A stretch of 64,000 nt of DNA, from positions 186,001 through 250,000 of the forward strand of contig NZ_JAUUUU010000002.1 in NCBI RefSeq assembly GCF_030676955.1, given 5' to 3'. Below the pieces are notes generated by a model. That model did no database searches, was not told where the DNA came from, and saw only the letters and a program-made list of their open reading frames with translations. Shown here in pieces: positions 18,073-26,919 of this stretch. This DNA is from Porticoccus litoralis (lineage in GTDB: Bacteria > Pseudomonadota > Gammaproteobacteria > Pseudomonadales > Porticoccaceae). A program made the position numbers and the translations under genes. Numbering within the stretch: the stretch's first letter is position 1; every line of letters begins with the position of its first letter.

Positions 18073-19869
18073 ATGCCCAAAATTCATTTGCTCAGTCCCC
18101 GGTTGGCTAACCAGATTGCCGCCGGTGAGGTGGTAGAGCGCCCCGCCTCCGTGATCAAAGAGTTACTGGAAAACAGTATTGATAGTGGTGCCAGCCGCAT
18201 TGAGATTGATGTGGAAAGCGGCGGCGTTAAGCTCATGCGCGTCCGCGATAACGGCTGTGGCATTGGAGAAGAAGACTTGCCTCTGGCGCTCAGCCGTCAT
18301 GCCACCAGCAAGATTGAGCAGCTGGACGACCTCGAAGCTGTGGCTACCCTCGGTTTTCGTGGCGAAGCACTGGCCAGTATTTCGTCCGTCGCCAGACTTG
18401 CTATTGCCACCAATGATCGGGACAGTGGCCCCGGTTGGAAAGCCGAAGCTGAAGGGCGTGATATGGCGGTGAACCTGGCACCGGTGGCCCACCCGCGTGG
18501 AACCACAGTTGAAGTGCGTGACCTGTTTTTTAATACCCCCGCCCGGCGCAAATTTCTGCGCACAGAGACCACTGAATACAAGCGGATTGACGAAATACTG
18601 CGAAAACTCTCCCTCAGTCATTTCGACATTGATTTCACCCTGCGCAATAACGGCAAGGTGGCCCACCAGTTTCGCGCCGCTGGCACCCAGCTTGAACAGG
18701 AGCGCCGTGTGGCGGCCATCTGTGGCCCGGCGTTTATGGAAAATGCAATCTACGTAGATATGGAAGCCGCTGGCTTGCGTCTCTGGGGTTGGGTGGGGCT
18801 GCCGACTTTTTCCCGCAGCCAGGCAGATCTGCAGCATTTCTTTGTCAATGGCCGCAGCATTCGCGACAAACTGGTGACCCACGCGGTGCGCCAGGCATAC
18901 CAGGATGTGATGTATCACGGCCGTCACCCGGCTTTTGTCCTCTATCTGGAATTAAACCCGGCAGATGTGGACGTCAACGTACACCCCACCAAGCACGAAG
19001 TGCGTTTCCGCGACAGTCGTACTGTCCACGATTTCCTGTTCCGTAGCCTGCACCGCTGCGTGGCCGATATCCGCCCTGGGGATAGCAACCAAGCTGGTGA
19101 CAGCGAGCCTACGGAAACACCTTTACCAGCGGTGGACCGTTCCCCTGTGACGCAGGCGTCGATCAGTTTCAGCGAAAAGTCACCGGGGCCTAATCGCGTC
19201 GCAGAACAAATGGCCGTGTATGGCGACCTGCATGTGCCGGAGACATCCATCTCGCCATCGCCTTTGGCGCAAACCGATGAAACCCTGCCGCCACTGGGCT
19301 ATGCCATTGCCCAGTTAAAAGGTATTTACATTCTGGCGGAAAATGCTGCGGGCCTGGTGCTGGTGGATATGCATGCCGCCCATGAACGCATTACCTACGA
19401 GCGCATGAAGCAGGCATTTGATGCTGAGGGGCTGATGTCCCAACCGCTGCTGGTTCCCAAAACACTGGCGGTCAGCCAGGCCGAGGCGGATACCGCAGAG
19501 GAACAGTCTGCCGTGTTTGAATCCCTGGGCTTCCAATTACAACGGGCGGGCCCGGAAAGTTTGCTGGTGCGGCAGGTACCTGCACTGCTGCGTGATGCGG
19601 ATGTGGAACCGCTGGTTCGGGACGTGCTATCGGACCTGGTTAGCCATAGCAACAGTGACCGCATCAGGGAACACCTCAATGAAATTATGGCCAACATGGC
19701 CTGTCATTGTTCGGTCCGGGCCAACCGCAAATTATCCATTGTCGAAATGAATGCCCTGTTGCGGGATATGGAAGCGACAGAACGCAGTGGCCAGTGTAAC
19801 CACGGCCGGCCTACCTGGACCCAGATGTCACTGGGAGAATTGGACAAACTGTTTTTAAGGGGACGGTAA
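18073..19869 (+). CDS. mutL: DNA mismatch repair protein MutL (endonuclease type)
   Basis: Mismatch repair mediator. The N-terminal GHKL ATPase has ENSIDSGA, DNGCGI and GFRGEAL. The C-terminal dimerisation domain (from about 410) contains D432-M-H-A-A-H-E438-R-I-T-Y-E443, fitting the DxHA(X)2E(X)4E metal-binding endonuclease motif, and a late QCNHGRPTW motif. E. coli-type MutL lacks this, so strand nicking is likely done by MutL and not MutH. The linker (about 330-400) is acidic and low in complexity. 598 residues; 13 bases after amiB. Here miaA does not follow it, unlike in most relatives. Confidence 0.96.
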   Translation: MPKIHLLSPRLANQIAAGEVVERPASVIKELLENSIDSGASRIEIDVESGGVKLMRVRDNGCGIGEEDLPLALSRHATSKIEQLDDLEAVATLGFRGEALASISSVARLAIATNDRDSGPGWKAEAEGRDMAVNLAPVAHPRGTTVEVRDLFFNTPARRKFLRTETTEYKRIDEILRKLSLSHFDIDFTLRNNGKVAHQFRAAGTQLEQERRVAAICGPAFMENAIYVDMEAAGLRLWGWVGLPTFSRSQADLQHFFVNGRSIRDKLVTHAVRQAYQDVMYHGRHPAFVLYLELNPADVDVNVHPTKHEVRFRDSRTVHDFLFRSLHRCVADIRPGDSNQAGDSEPTETPLPAVDRSPVTQASISFSEKSPGPNRVAEQMAVYGDLHVPETSISPSPLAQTDETLPPLGYAIAQLKGIYILAENAAGLVLVDMHAAHERITYERMKQAFDAEGLMSQPLLVPKTLAVSQAEADTAEEQSAVFESLGFQLQRAGPESLLVRQVPALLRDADVEPLVRDVLSDLVSHSNSDRIREHLNEIMANMACHCSVRANRKLSIVEMNALLRDMEATERSGQCNHGRPTWTQMSLGELDKLFLRGR

Positions 19870-19874
19870 TCATC

Positions 19875-20273
19875 ATGTTGCGCTTTTTGGGAAATCTTTT
19901 GTGGTTGATTTTTGGCGGTCTGCTGATGGGCCTGGCCTGGTGGCTGATCGGCCTGGTGGCGTTTATTACCATTGTCGGTATTCCCTGGGGTCGCTCCTGT
20001 TTTGTCATCGGCCAGTTCACATTTCTGCCCTTTGGGCGTGAAGCCGTGAGTCGTAGCGTCATCACAGGCAAGGAAGATCTGGGTACCGGCGCGCTGGGGC
20101 TGCTGGGCAATATTATCTGGTTTATTCTGGCCGGGTTCTGGCTGGCGGTGGGTCACATCACCCTGGCATTGGCGCTGTTCATTACCATTATTGGTATTCC
20201 CTTTGCCCTTCAGCACCTGAAGCTGGCACTGTTGACTCTGGCGCCAGTGGGCAAGGTCGTGGTGAAAAGTTAG
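19875..20273 (+). CDS. YccF-family inner membrane protein
   Basis: 132 residues containing two similar halves, each with a hydrophobic hairpin and an IVGIPWG- or IIGIPFA-type motif (FITIVGIPWGRSCFVIGQF and FITIIGIPFALQHLKLA), as in the YccF (DUF307) family. Function unknown. It starts 5 bases after mutL and converges on the RND pump gene 7 bases away. Confidence 0.85.
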   Translation: MLRFLGNLLWLIFGGLLMGLAWWLIGLVAFITIVGIPWGRSCFVIGQFTFLPFGREAVSRSVITGKEDLGTGALGLLGNIIWFILAGFWLAVGHITLALALFITIIGIPFALQHLKLALLTLAPVGKVVVKS

Positions 20274-20280
20274 TTTTTTG

Positions 20281-23200
20281 TTATGGCACGGGGGTGTCGT
20301 TCAACTGTTGATCCAGTTTATTGGAAACATATTTGGGGCCTCGAGTGAAACGCCCCAGCAAGTGGTAGGCGACCGGTAGGATAAACAGTGTAAACACCGT
20401 GGCGAAAGCCACGCCACAGAACAGGGTTATACCCAGCACCTGGCGGGTTTCTGCTCCGGCACCGAAGGACAGTATCAGCGGTATGGACCCGGCAATGGTG
20501 GTAATGCTGGTCATGACAATAGGGCGCAGCCGCACCTGTGCAGCGGTAATAATGGCTTCTTGCACAGAACTACCCTGATCGCGCATCTGATTGGCAAACT
20601 CGACGATAAGAATGCCGTTCTTGGCCGCCAGTCCGATCAGCATGATCAGACCAATCTGGCTGTAGAGGTTGAGGGTGTTGTCGCTGGCCCACAGACCCAG
20701 CAATCCCCCGGCTATGGCCAGTGGCACAGTCAGAATAATAATCAGTGGACTGATATAGCTTTCAAATTGGGCGGCCAGTACCAGGAACATCACCAGCACA
20801 CCCAGAATAAATATGAAGTAACTGGCGGAACCGGACTTTTTGAAATCCAGTGAGCGCCCCTTGAAGTCAATCACCGCGTGTTCAGGCAAGTGCTCGCGCA
20901 CCAGTTGCTCGAGATAGGTCAAGCCTTCGCCCAAGGGCAGGTCATCTTCCAGATTGGCATCAATGGTGATGGCGCGGTTGCGATTGTAGCGATTCAGTGT
21001 TTTTGAATCCGCGTATTCCTCCAATGTCACCAGGTTGGACAGGGGAATGAGCTGGTTGGAGCGCTCTGATCGCACATAAATATTGGTCAGGTCATCGGGG
21101 CTGTTTTGCTGATCGCGTTTGCCCTCAATCATCACGTCGTACTCTTCCCCGGCATCGAGGTATGTGGTGACTTTGCGCGAAGCCAGCATGCTTTCCAGTG
21201 TTCGCCCGATATTCTGTACTGACACCCCAAGTTCTGCCGCGCGGTTGTAGTCAATATTGACCTGTACCTGGGGGCTGGTTTCCCGGTAATCGCTGTCAAT
21301 GTCGGTAAAGCCCGGGTTATTTTTACTCAGCTCTGCGTACAGGGTATCCCGCCAGCGGGCCAACTCCTCGTAGGTGCCACCGGCGAGCACAAACTGCACC
21401 GGTTTGGCTGTGCGGTTACCAATGCCCTGGCGCATAACGGGGTGAATCTGTACGCCGACCAAGTCCGAGGTTTTGGCGCGGATTTCAGCCATGATGTCCC
21501 AGGCGGAGCGGCGACTGCCCCACTCATTGAGAACCACAATGGCAATGCCGGTGTTAAAGGCATCACGTGGCGCGCGCACCAGAATCCGGCCTGCTTCTCC
21601 TTCGCTGGCCAGGGGTAACAGGCGCTGTTCAATTTCTTCGATGTAGGCCTTGGTGTAGGCGTAACTGGCTCCTTCGGGACCCTTGACCATGATAAAAAAG
21701 GCGCCACGGTCTTCCTTGGGAACGTATTCGTTGGGAATAAGGGCCACCAGCCAGACACAGAGGCCGATGCAGCTTGCAAAGAGTAGCCCGACCAGCAGCG
21801 GGTGATTCAGGCTAGCCTCTACCAGGTGGCGGTAATGGCCACGGCAACTCTGGAAGAATCGGTCGACTCGGGTTTCCGGTGCGAGGTCCCCGCCTGCCCG
21901 GGAGAGCAGTAATGATGCCAGCACCGGGCACAGGGTCAGTGCCACCAGGCTGGAAAATAACACCGCAGCGCTCATGGTGAGGGCAAACTCAGAGAATAAC
22001 CGGCCCATATCGCCCTCCAGCATGGAGATTGGCGAAAATACCGCTACCAGCACCAGCGTGGTGGCGATGACGGCAAACCCCACTTGCCGAGTGCCCCGGA
22101 AAGCCGCGACCAGAGCGGGCTCACGGTGCTCCGCCATACGGCGATGGATGTTTTCCAGCACCACGATGGCGTCGTCCACTACCAGGCCAATGGCCAGTAC
22201 CAGTGCCAGCAGTGTCAGCAGGTTGACCGTAAAGCCCATGGCCATCAGGACGGTAAAGGTTGCGATTAGGGAGATGGGAACCGTGACCGCGGGCACCAGC
22301 ATTGCCCGAGCACTACCCAGAAACAGATAGATCACAAAGATCACCAGACCAATGCTGATGGCCAGGGTTTTGTAGACCTCGCCGATGGCCTGCTCAATAA
22401 ACACGGAGGAATCGTAACTTTCGTGGATCTGCATGCCGTCGGGTAATAACTTGTTGAGCCTAGCCGCTTCCGTCTTGACCGCCCGCGATACCTCAATGGT
22501 GTTGGCGGTGGACTGTTTGGTGATGCCCAGACCCACCATGGTCTCCCCATTGCCGCGGAACAGGGTGCGGTATTCCTCGGTGCCCCTGTGTACCGTCGCC
22601 ACATCGGCCAGTCGCACCAGGTAGCCATCCTCGCCCCGGCTCAGTACCAGCTGGCTGAAGTCTTCCGCAGTGCGGAACACCCGTTTCACCCGCACGGTAA
22701 ATTCCTGCTGGATCGATTCGATCTTACCGGCGGGCAGTTCCACGTTCTCAGACCTCAGGGCAGCTTCCACATCACTCACCGTGAGGTTGTGGGCGGCAAG
22801 CTTGATGCGATCCAGCCAGATACGCATGGCCAGACTCTGGCCTCCCCCTATACGTACCCGCGCCACACCGTCGAGAATCGAAAAGCGATCCATCAAATAG
22901 CGTTCCGCATAATCGGTAAGTTCGGGCACCGAGAGCGCTTCGCTGGTGAGATTGAGCCACATAATGACTTCGTCATTCGTATCCAGCTTTTCTACGGTGG
23001 GCAGGTCGGCCTCCTCCGGCAAATCTTCCAGTACGCGGGCAACCCGGTCGCGGACATCGTTGGCGGCCGCCTCAATATTGCGGGACAGGTTAAACTCAAT
23101 ATTAATTTTAGATTCGCCATCGGAGCTGTTCGACTCGATGTACTTGATGCCCTCCAGGCCCGAGATGCGATCTTCCAGGACCTGGGTGATGCGGGTTTCC

Positions 23201-23376
23201 ACCACGTTGGCAGCAGCGCCCGGATATTTCGTTTCGATGGAGACGATGGGTGGGTCGATATCAGGGTATTCACGCAGGGGTAGTCGATCAAAAGCAATCA
23301 TCCCGAAAGCCACAAGCAGTAGGGAAATGACCGAGGCAAAAACTGGTCGCCGAATACTGATATCGGACAGCAGCAT
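20281..23376 (-). CDS. RND efflux pump, inner-membrane transporter (HAE-1 type)
   Basis: Proton-driven exporter subunit, 1031 residues. The start MLLSDISIRRPVFASVISLLL is typical; the open frame extends 49 codons upstream into the adaptor gene and is not used. The TM4 charge relay DD pair is present (LALVLAIGLVVDDAIVVLENIHRRM region), as are the two periplasmic porter loops and TM10-12 (GLAAKNGILIVEFANQMRD). It follows the adaptor by four bases. No outer-membrane channel gene is next to it, so it probably borrows a TolC-like protein encoded elsewhere. Substrate unknown. Confidence 0.93.
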   Translation of the reverse strand: MLLSDISIRRPVFASVISLLLVAFGMIAFDRLPLREYPDIDPPIVSIETKYPGAAANVVETRITQVLEDRISGLEGIKYIESNSSDGESKINIEFNLSRNIEAAANDVRDRVARVLEDLPEEADLPTVEKLDTNDEVIMWLNLTSEALSVPELTDYAERYLMDRFSILDGVARVRIGGGQSLAMRIWLDRIKLAAHNLTVSDVEAALRSENVELPAGKIESIQQEFTVRVKRVFRTAEDFSQLVLSRGEDGYLVRLADVATVHRGTEEYRTLFRGNGETMVGLGITKQSTANTIEVSRAVKTEAARLNKLLPDGMQIHESYDSSVFIEQAIGEVYKTLAISIGLVIFVIYLFLGSARAMLVPAVTVPISLIATFTVLMAMGFTVNLLTLLALVLAIGLVVDDAIVVLENIHRRMAEHREPALVAAFRGTRQVGFAVIATTLVLVAVFSPISMLEGDMGRLFSEFALTMSAAVLFSSLVALTLCPVLASLLLSRAGGDLAPETRVDRFFQSCRGHYRHLVEASLNHPLLVGLLFASCIGLCVWLVALIPNEYVPKEDRGAFFIMVKGPEGASYAYTKAYIEEIEQRLLPLASEGEAGRILVRAPRDAFNTGIAIVVLNEWGSRRSAWDIMAEIRAKTSDLVGVQIHPVMRQGIGNRTAKPVQFVLAGGTYEELARWRDTLYAELSKNNPGFTDIDSDYRETSPQVQVNIDYNRAAELGVSVQNIGRTLESMLASRKVTTYLDAGEEYDVMIEGKRDQQNSPDDLTNIYVRSERSNQLIPLSNLVTLEEYADSKTLNRYNRNRAITIDANLEDDLPLGEGLTYLEQLVREHLPEHAVIDFKGRSLDFKKSGSASYFIFILGVLVMFLVLAAQFESYISPLIIILTVPLAIAGGLLGLWASDNTLNLYSQIGLIMLIGLAAKNGILIVEFANQMRDQGSSVQEAIITAAQVRLRPIVMTSITTIAGSIPLILSFGAGAETRQVLGITLFCGVAFATVFTLFILPVAYHLLGRFTRGPKYVSNKLDQQLNDTPVP

Positions 23377-23380
23377 GGAA

Positions 23381-24475
23381 TCAGTGAGCTCCGCGGTCAG
23401 TGCTTGACTGCTTGAGTAGTTCGCTGAGACTTTCCTCACCTTGCTGGGTGGCAGTGATGGAGACAGCGGAGCCCTGATTGAGGCGCATAATCCCGTGGGT
23501 GACCACCAGTTCCCCGGCTTCAATGCCGGTTATCACGGAGACAACCCCAGGGCGGCGAGGGCCGGTGGACAGCTGGCGTTTGGACACAGTGGCTGGTTCT
23601 TTGCTGGTATCCACTACGAAGGCAAACTGGTTAAACCCCTCCTGAATCAGAGCCTCCTCGGGAATCATGATGTAGTTAACCGGTGGTTTTTTTAGGGTCA
23701 CCGTCATTAGCATGCCGGGTTTGAGCTGCCGTTCCGGGTTGGGCAGCAGGGCCCGCACGGAGAGTGCACGGGTGACAGGGTCGACCCTGGAATCAAGACT
23801 GGCGATTTCACCCTCAAAATCCTTGTCCCCCAATTCCCTGGCGTTGGCGACCACCGTCATTCCTGGTCGCAGGCTGTTGATGAATACCGCCGGCACCGAC
23901 ATATCCAGCTTCATGACATTGTCGTCGTCGAGTGTGGTAATCCTGTCCCCAGGTGTTACCAGTGCCCCAACGCTGATCTGGCGCAGCCCGACCACACCAT
24001 CAAAAGGGGCAATGATGAGGCGGTCCTGCAGTCGGGATTGGGTGGCCTGGAGTTTGGCCTGGGCTGTTTCATAGGCTGCGCGGCGTTCATCCAGCAGGGA
24101 CTCACTGGCCAGATTGGTTTTTACCAGCCCCTTGATACGCTGGTATTGGCGCTGTGCTTCACGCAGGGTTGAACGTGCTTCTTCAAGCAGGGCATGCTCT
24201 TCTTCGCTGGTCATTTCCACCAGTACTTTGCCGGACTCGACCCGTTCACCATCATCAAAGTGAATGGCGGTAATGGTTTCGGTGACGGTGGCAGAGAGGG
24301 TTACTGCCTCGTTGGCTCTCAGGGTGCCCAGTGCTTCGATGGTTTCTTCAAGGGGTTCGACCACCGCGGCTTTCACAAACACCGGTACCGGGGTGGCCGC
24401 GACTGAGAGGGCCGGGGCAGTTCCCAGCAGCAGGGACCCCAGCAGCGGGGTTAGGGCGAAAGCCTTCATTCGCAT
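23381..24475 (-). CDS. RND efflux pump, periplasmic adaptor (membrane fusion) subunit
   Basis: Links the inner-membrane pump to an outer-membrane channel. 364 residues: signal peptide (MKAFALTPLLGSLLLGTAP), a lipoyl-like half motif (TEGITA-type segment TETITAIHFDDGERV), a coiled-coil hairpin (about 95-165), the second lipoyl half (IIAPFDGVVGLRQISVGALV), then beta-barrel and membrane-proximal domains. Start ATG 24475 has AGGA nine bases upstream; ATG 24469 is an alternative. Upstream in-frame codons would add a non-secretory leader. Confidence 0.92.
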   Translation of the reverse strand: MRMKAFALTPLLGSLLLGTAPALSVAATPVPVFVKAAVVEPLEETIEALGTLRANEAVTLSATVTETITAIHFDDGERVESGKVLVEMTSEEEHALLEEARSTLREAQRQYQRIKGLVKTNLASESLLDERRAAYETAQAKLQATQSRLQDRLIIAPFDGVVGLRQISVGALVTPGDRITTLDDDNVMKLDMSVPAVFINSLRPGMTVVANARELGDKDFEGEIASLDSRVDPVTRALSVRALLPNPERQLKPGMLMTVTLKKPPVNYIMIPEEALIQEGFNQFAFVVDTSKEPATVSKRQLSTGPRRPGVVSVITGIEAGELVVTHGIMRLNQGSAVSITATQQGEESLSELLKQSSTDRGAH

Positions 24476-24600
24476 GTCAGAGAGTCCTTTTATCCGAGTG
24501 CATCGAGCATAAAAATTCGGCGTTAGTGAAATATGACAGTTCCCACGGCTAATGCAATGAAAAATGCCACCTTGGGTCGGCACTTAAGCTATCACCTTTA

Positions 24601-24617
24601 TGCACTGTGTTGGTGCA
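24601..24617. promoter_or_regulatory. NtrC-like palindromic site
   Basis: TGCAC-N7-GTGCA, 17 bases in total, matches the half-sites and spacing of the NtrC enhancer consensus (TGCACYANNNTRGTGCA). It lies about 200 bases before the guanidine-I aptamer and 126 bases before the divergent adaptor gene. A further GTGCAC occurs at 24629-24634. NtrC control of a nitrogen-scavenging operon would make sense, but no usable sigma-54 promoter is seen between this site and the aptamer. Confidence 0.45.
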
Positions 24618-24719
24618 TCAGGATTTAGGTGCACAATCAGGGAACAGAATTTTTCGTGTGCTAATGGCATGTGCCGTGGTCAGTGTGCGCTCAAGCCCCT
24701 GTAAGAGGGGCATTTGCGA

Positions 24720-24747
24720 TTGACACGGAAAAGTTGGCATATATCCT
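24720..24747 (+). promoter_or_regulatory. Candidate sigma-70 promoter of the guanidine operon
   Basis: A perfect -35 box (TTGACA, 24720-24725), a 16-base spacer and TATCCT (24742-24747, 4 of 6 matches). Transcription from here would begin near 24754 and give about 60 bases of leader before the riboswitch aptamer, keeping the full aptamer intact. Confidence 0.5.
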
Positions 24748-24812
24748 GAATGCAGTTTCATCAGTGTTCGTACTTTTGGCAACACGAATTGAGACAATCT
24801 GGCAAATAGAGC

Positions 24813-24925
24813 GCTAGGGTTCCGATTCATCGAAAGTCTTTTCAGGTCGATGGGTGTCTGGTCCGAGAGCACTCGACCTCTCAGTGATATGAGGGGTTAC
24901 ACGGCGGGACAAAAGCCCGGGAGAC
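24813..24925 (+). ncRNA. Guanidine-I (ykkC) riboswitch aptamer
   Basis: Contains the conserved blocks of the class in order: CTAGGGTTCCG (24814-24824), CTGGTCCGAGAG (24858-24869), ACACGG (24899-24904, with CACGG core), and GGGACAAAAGCCCGGGAGA (24906-24924). P1 can form between CATCGA and TCGATG (24828-24852 region). P2 forms between 24876-24883 and 24890-24897 with loop 24884-24889. The class binds free guanidinium and turns genes on. Here it precedes an importer and guanidine-degrading enzymes, exactly the expected context. Confidence 0.95.
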
Positions 24926-24928
24926 TTG

Positions 24929-24999
24929 TTTGGCGTTGAGCCAAAAGTACTCCACTTGCACCGGTGTAACCCGATACACGAAAGAACCGACTGAGAGGT
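24929..24999 (+). promoter_or_regulatory. Riboswitch expression platform with Shine-Dalgarno sequester
   Basis: Three elements are visible. A hairpin TTTGGC-loop-GCCAAA lies at 24929-24945. GTGTAACCC (24964-24972) is the exact complement of 24894-24902, which spans the P2 3' arm and the conserved ACAC of the aptamer. ACTGAGAGGT (24990-24999), containing the Shine-Dalgarno of the first gene, is the exact complement of 24876-24885, the P2 5' arm. The two long-range helices are nested, so P2 and a Shine-Dalgarno-sequestering structure exclude each other. No U-tract terminator is present, so control is inferred to act on translation. Confidence 0.75.
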
Positions 25000-25004
25000 T
25001 TATC

Positions 25005-26048
25005 ATGAAAAAACTTGCTGCAATCCTTCTTGCTTCACTGCTGTTCTCCTCCGGCGCCATGGCGCGCGATGACTTTAAGATTTGCTGGTCAATTTATGTC
25101 GGCTGGATGCCCTGGGCCTATGGTGCTGAATCCGGCATCGTCAAGAAATGGGCTGATAAATATGACATCACTATCGATGTAGTACAGATCAACGACTACG
25201 TAGAATCCATCAACCAGTACACCGCCGGCCAGTTTGATGCCTGCACCATGACCAATATGGATGCCCTGACCATTCCCGCCGCCGGTGGCGTGGACAGCAC
25301 CGCATTAATTGTTGGTGATTTCTCCAATGGCAACGATGCCGTCATTCTTAAGGGCAAGGAGTCTCTGGCAGACATCAAGGGCCAGCAGGTCAACCTGGTG
25401 GAGCTGAGTGTGTCCCACTACCTGTTGGCACGGGGCCTGGAAACGGTGGGTATGAGTGAAGCCGATGTGCAGGTGGTGAATACTTCCGATGCCGATATGG
25501 TGGCCGTGTACGGCACCGACGGGGTAACCGCGGTGACTACATGGAACCCGTTGGTGAGCGAGATTCTCGGTATGCCAAACAGCTACAAGGTGTTCGATTC
25601 CTCCCAGATTCCCGGCGAGATCATCGACCTGCTGGTGATCAATACCGAAACCCTCAAAGAGAACCCAAAATTGGGTAAGGCTCTGACCGGCGCCTGGTAT
25701 GAAATCATGGGCCTAATGAGTGGCTCGGGCGAGGAGGGTGAAGCCGCTCGTACCTTTATGGCACAGGCTTCCGGCACCGACCTGGCCGGTTACGATGCCC
25801 AGCTGGCTGCTACCAAAATGTTCTATACCCCGAGCTCCGCCCTGGAGCTGACCAACAGCGACAAGCTCACTGCCACCATGAAGGCAGTGGCTGAGTTCTC
25901 CTTCGATCACGGTCTACTCGGTGATGGTGCCCCCGATGCCGGGTTTATCGGTGTCGAAACACCAGCCGGTCTTTACGGCAGCAGCAGCAACGTCAAGCTG
26001 CGCTTTGATCCCAGCTACATGCAAATGGCAGCTGACGGAAAACTCTAA
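25005..26048 (+). CDS. ABC transporter substrate-binding protein, presumed guanidine importer
   Basis: Periplasmic binding protein of the nitrate/taurine (NMT1/SsuA-like) type. 347 residues with a signal peptide (MKKLAAILLASLLFSSGAMA, cleavage before RDD). It has aromatic and acidic residues near the N terminus (CWSIYVGWMPWAYG) and a DACTMTNMDALTIPAAGG loop. Start ATG 25005 is fixed by GAGAGG (24993-24998), which the riboswitch can mask. The next genes encode the permease and ATPase. Guanidine as substrate is inferred from the riboswitch and the downstream enzymes; a related amidine or urea cannot be excluded. Confidence 0.88.
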   Translation: MKKLAAILLASLLFSSGAMARDDFKICWSIYVGWMPWAYGAESGIVKKWADKYDITIDVVQINDYVESINQYTAGQFDACTMTNMDALTIPAAGGVDSTALIVGDFSNGNDAVILKGKESLADIKGQQVNLVELSVSHYLLARGLETVGMSEADVQVVNTSDADMVAVYGTDGVTAVTTWNPLVSEILGMPNSYKVFDSSQIPGEIIDLLVINTETLKENPKLGKALTGAWYEIMGLMSGSGEEGEAARTFMAQASGTDLAGYDAQLAATKMFYTPSSALELTNSDKLTATMKAVAEFSFDHGLLGDGAPDAGFIGVETPAGLYGSSSNVKLRFDPSYMQMAADGKL

Positions 26049-26065
26049 GTCTGGCGTAACCAAGC

Positions 26066-26085
26066 GGGAGCGGTTTGCCGCTCCC
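26066..26085 (+). other. Intercistronic stem-loop
   Basis: A perfect 8-bp stem (GGGAGCGG / CCGCTCCC) with a TTTG loop lies between the binding-protein gene and the permease gene. No U-tract follows, so it is not a terminator. Such hairpins often protect the upstream message 3' end and so raise the amount of binding protein relative to the rest of the transporter. Confidence 0.7.
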
Positions 26086-26097
26086 TGAGGACGAGTC

Positions 26098-26919
26098 ATG
26101 AAACGACTGATCAATCTGGCCCCTTCGCCAGTGGTGAGCATGATGTTGGCGCTGTTGCCCTTCGCACTGATCCTGCTGATGTACGTGGCTTCTTCTGATC
26201 TGAGGCTGGAGGCTAATCCCAACGACAAGTTGCTGCCAAGCTTCAGTCAGATCGGCGATGCAATCCACCGCATGGCATTCGAACCCAGCAAGCGCACCGG
26301 GGAATACCTGTTCTGGCAGGACACCGCCAGCAGCCTCCAGCGCCTCGGCCTGGGGGTACTGATTGCAGCTTCGCTGGGGCTGGCACTGGGGATTTTTACC
26401 GGCGCACTGCCGCTGGTGAATGCTGGCGTTTCACCGCTATTGACGGTGGTATCGCTGGTTCCGCCGCTGGCGCTGCTGCCGATTCTATTTATCGTGTTCG
26501 GCCTTGGAGAATTGTCCAAGGTGATGCTGGTGGCTATCGGTATCACTCCGGTGATTGCCAGGGATATTCAGCGACGTACCCGGGAAATTCCGGCTGAACA
26601 GCTGGTGAAAGCCCAGACCCTGGGGGCCAACACAGCACAGATCATGATTCGGGTACTGTTGCCACAGTTGCTACCGAAGCTGATTGACGCAGTGCGATTG
26701 ACCCTGGGGGCCGGTTGGCTGTTCCTGATCGCCGCTGAAGCCATCGCCTCTACTGACGGCTTAGGCTACCGGATTTTTCTGGTGCGCCGCTACATGTCCA
26801 TGGATGTGATCCTGCCCTATGTGGCGTGGATTACCCTGTTGGCATTCCTGTTTGATGTGGCGCTTGCCTGGCTCAGCCGCAGGCTGTTCCCCTGGCATGC
26901 AAATGGGGGGGCTCAGTAA
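26098..26919 (+). CDS. ABC transporter permease, presumed guanidine importer
   Basis: 273 residues with about six hydrophobic segments, of the BPD_transp_1 (SsuC/TauC) type. The cytoplasmic coupling loop is near residues 180-205 (VKAQTLGANTAQIMIRVLLPQ). GAGGA lies upstream of the ATG. The stop overlaps the ATPase start (TAATG). Part of the riboswitch-controlled operon. Confidence 0.92.
   Translation: MKRLINLAPSPVVSMMLALLPFALILLMYVASSDLRLEANPNDKLLPSFSQIGDAIHRMAFEPSKRTGEYLFWQDTASSLQRLGLGVLIAASLGLALGIFTGALPLVNAGVSPLLTVVSLVPPLALLPILFIVFGLGELSKVMLVAIGITPVIARDIQRRTREIPAEQLVKAQTLGANTAQIMIRVLLPQLLPKLIDAVRLTLGAGWLFLIAAEAIASTDGLGYRIFLVRRYMSMDVILPYVAWITLLAFLFDVALAWLSRRLFPWHANGGAQ

Noticed and set aside
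20281..23376. A third (outer-membrane) gene for the RND pump
   Set aside because: Both flanks are accounted for (yccF and the guanidine leader); no channel-like gene is present.
24694..24711. Hairpin GCCCCT/AGGGGC upstream of the guanidine promoter
   Set aside because: No T-tract on either strand and no gene it would terminate; it lies upstream of the chosen promoter.
24800..24815. Sigma-54-like element TGGCAA-N5-GCGCT with GG-N10-GC spacing
   Set aside because: Transcription would start near 24825 and cut off the conserved CTAGGGTTCCG 5' strand of the guanidine-I aptamer. The TT before GC is also missing.
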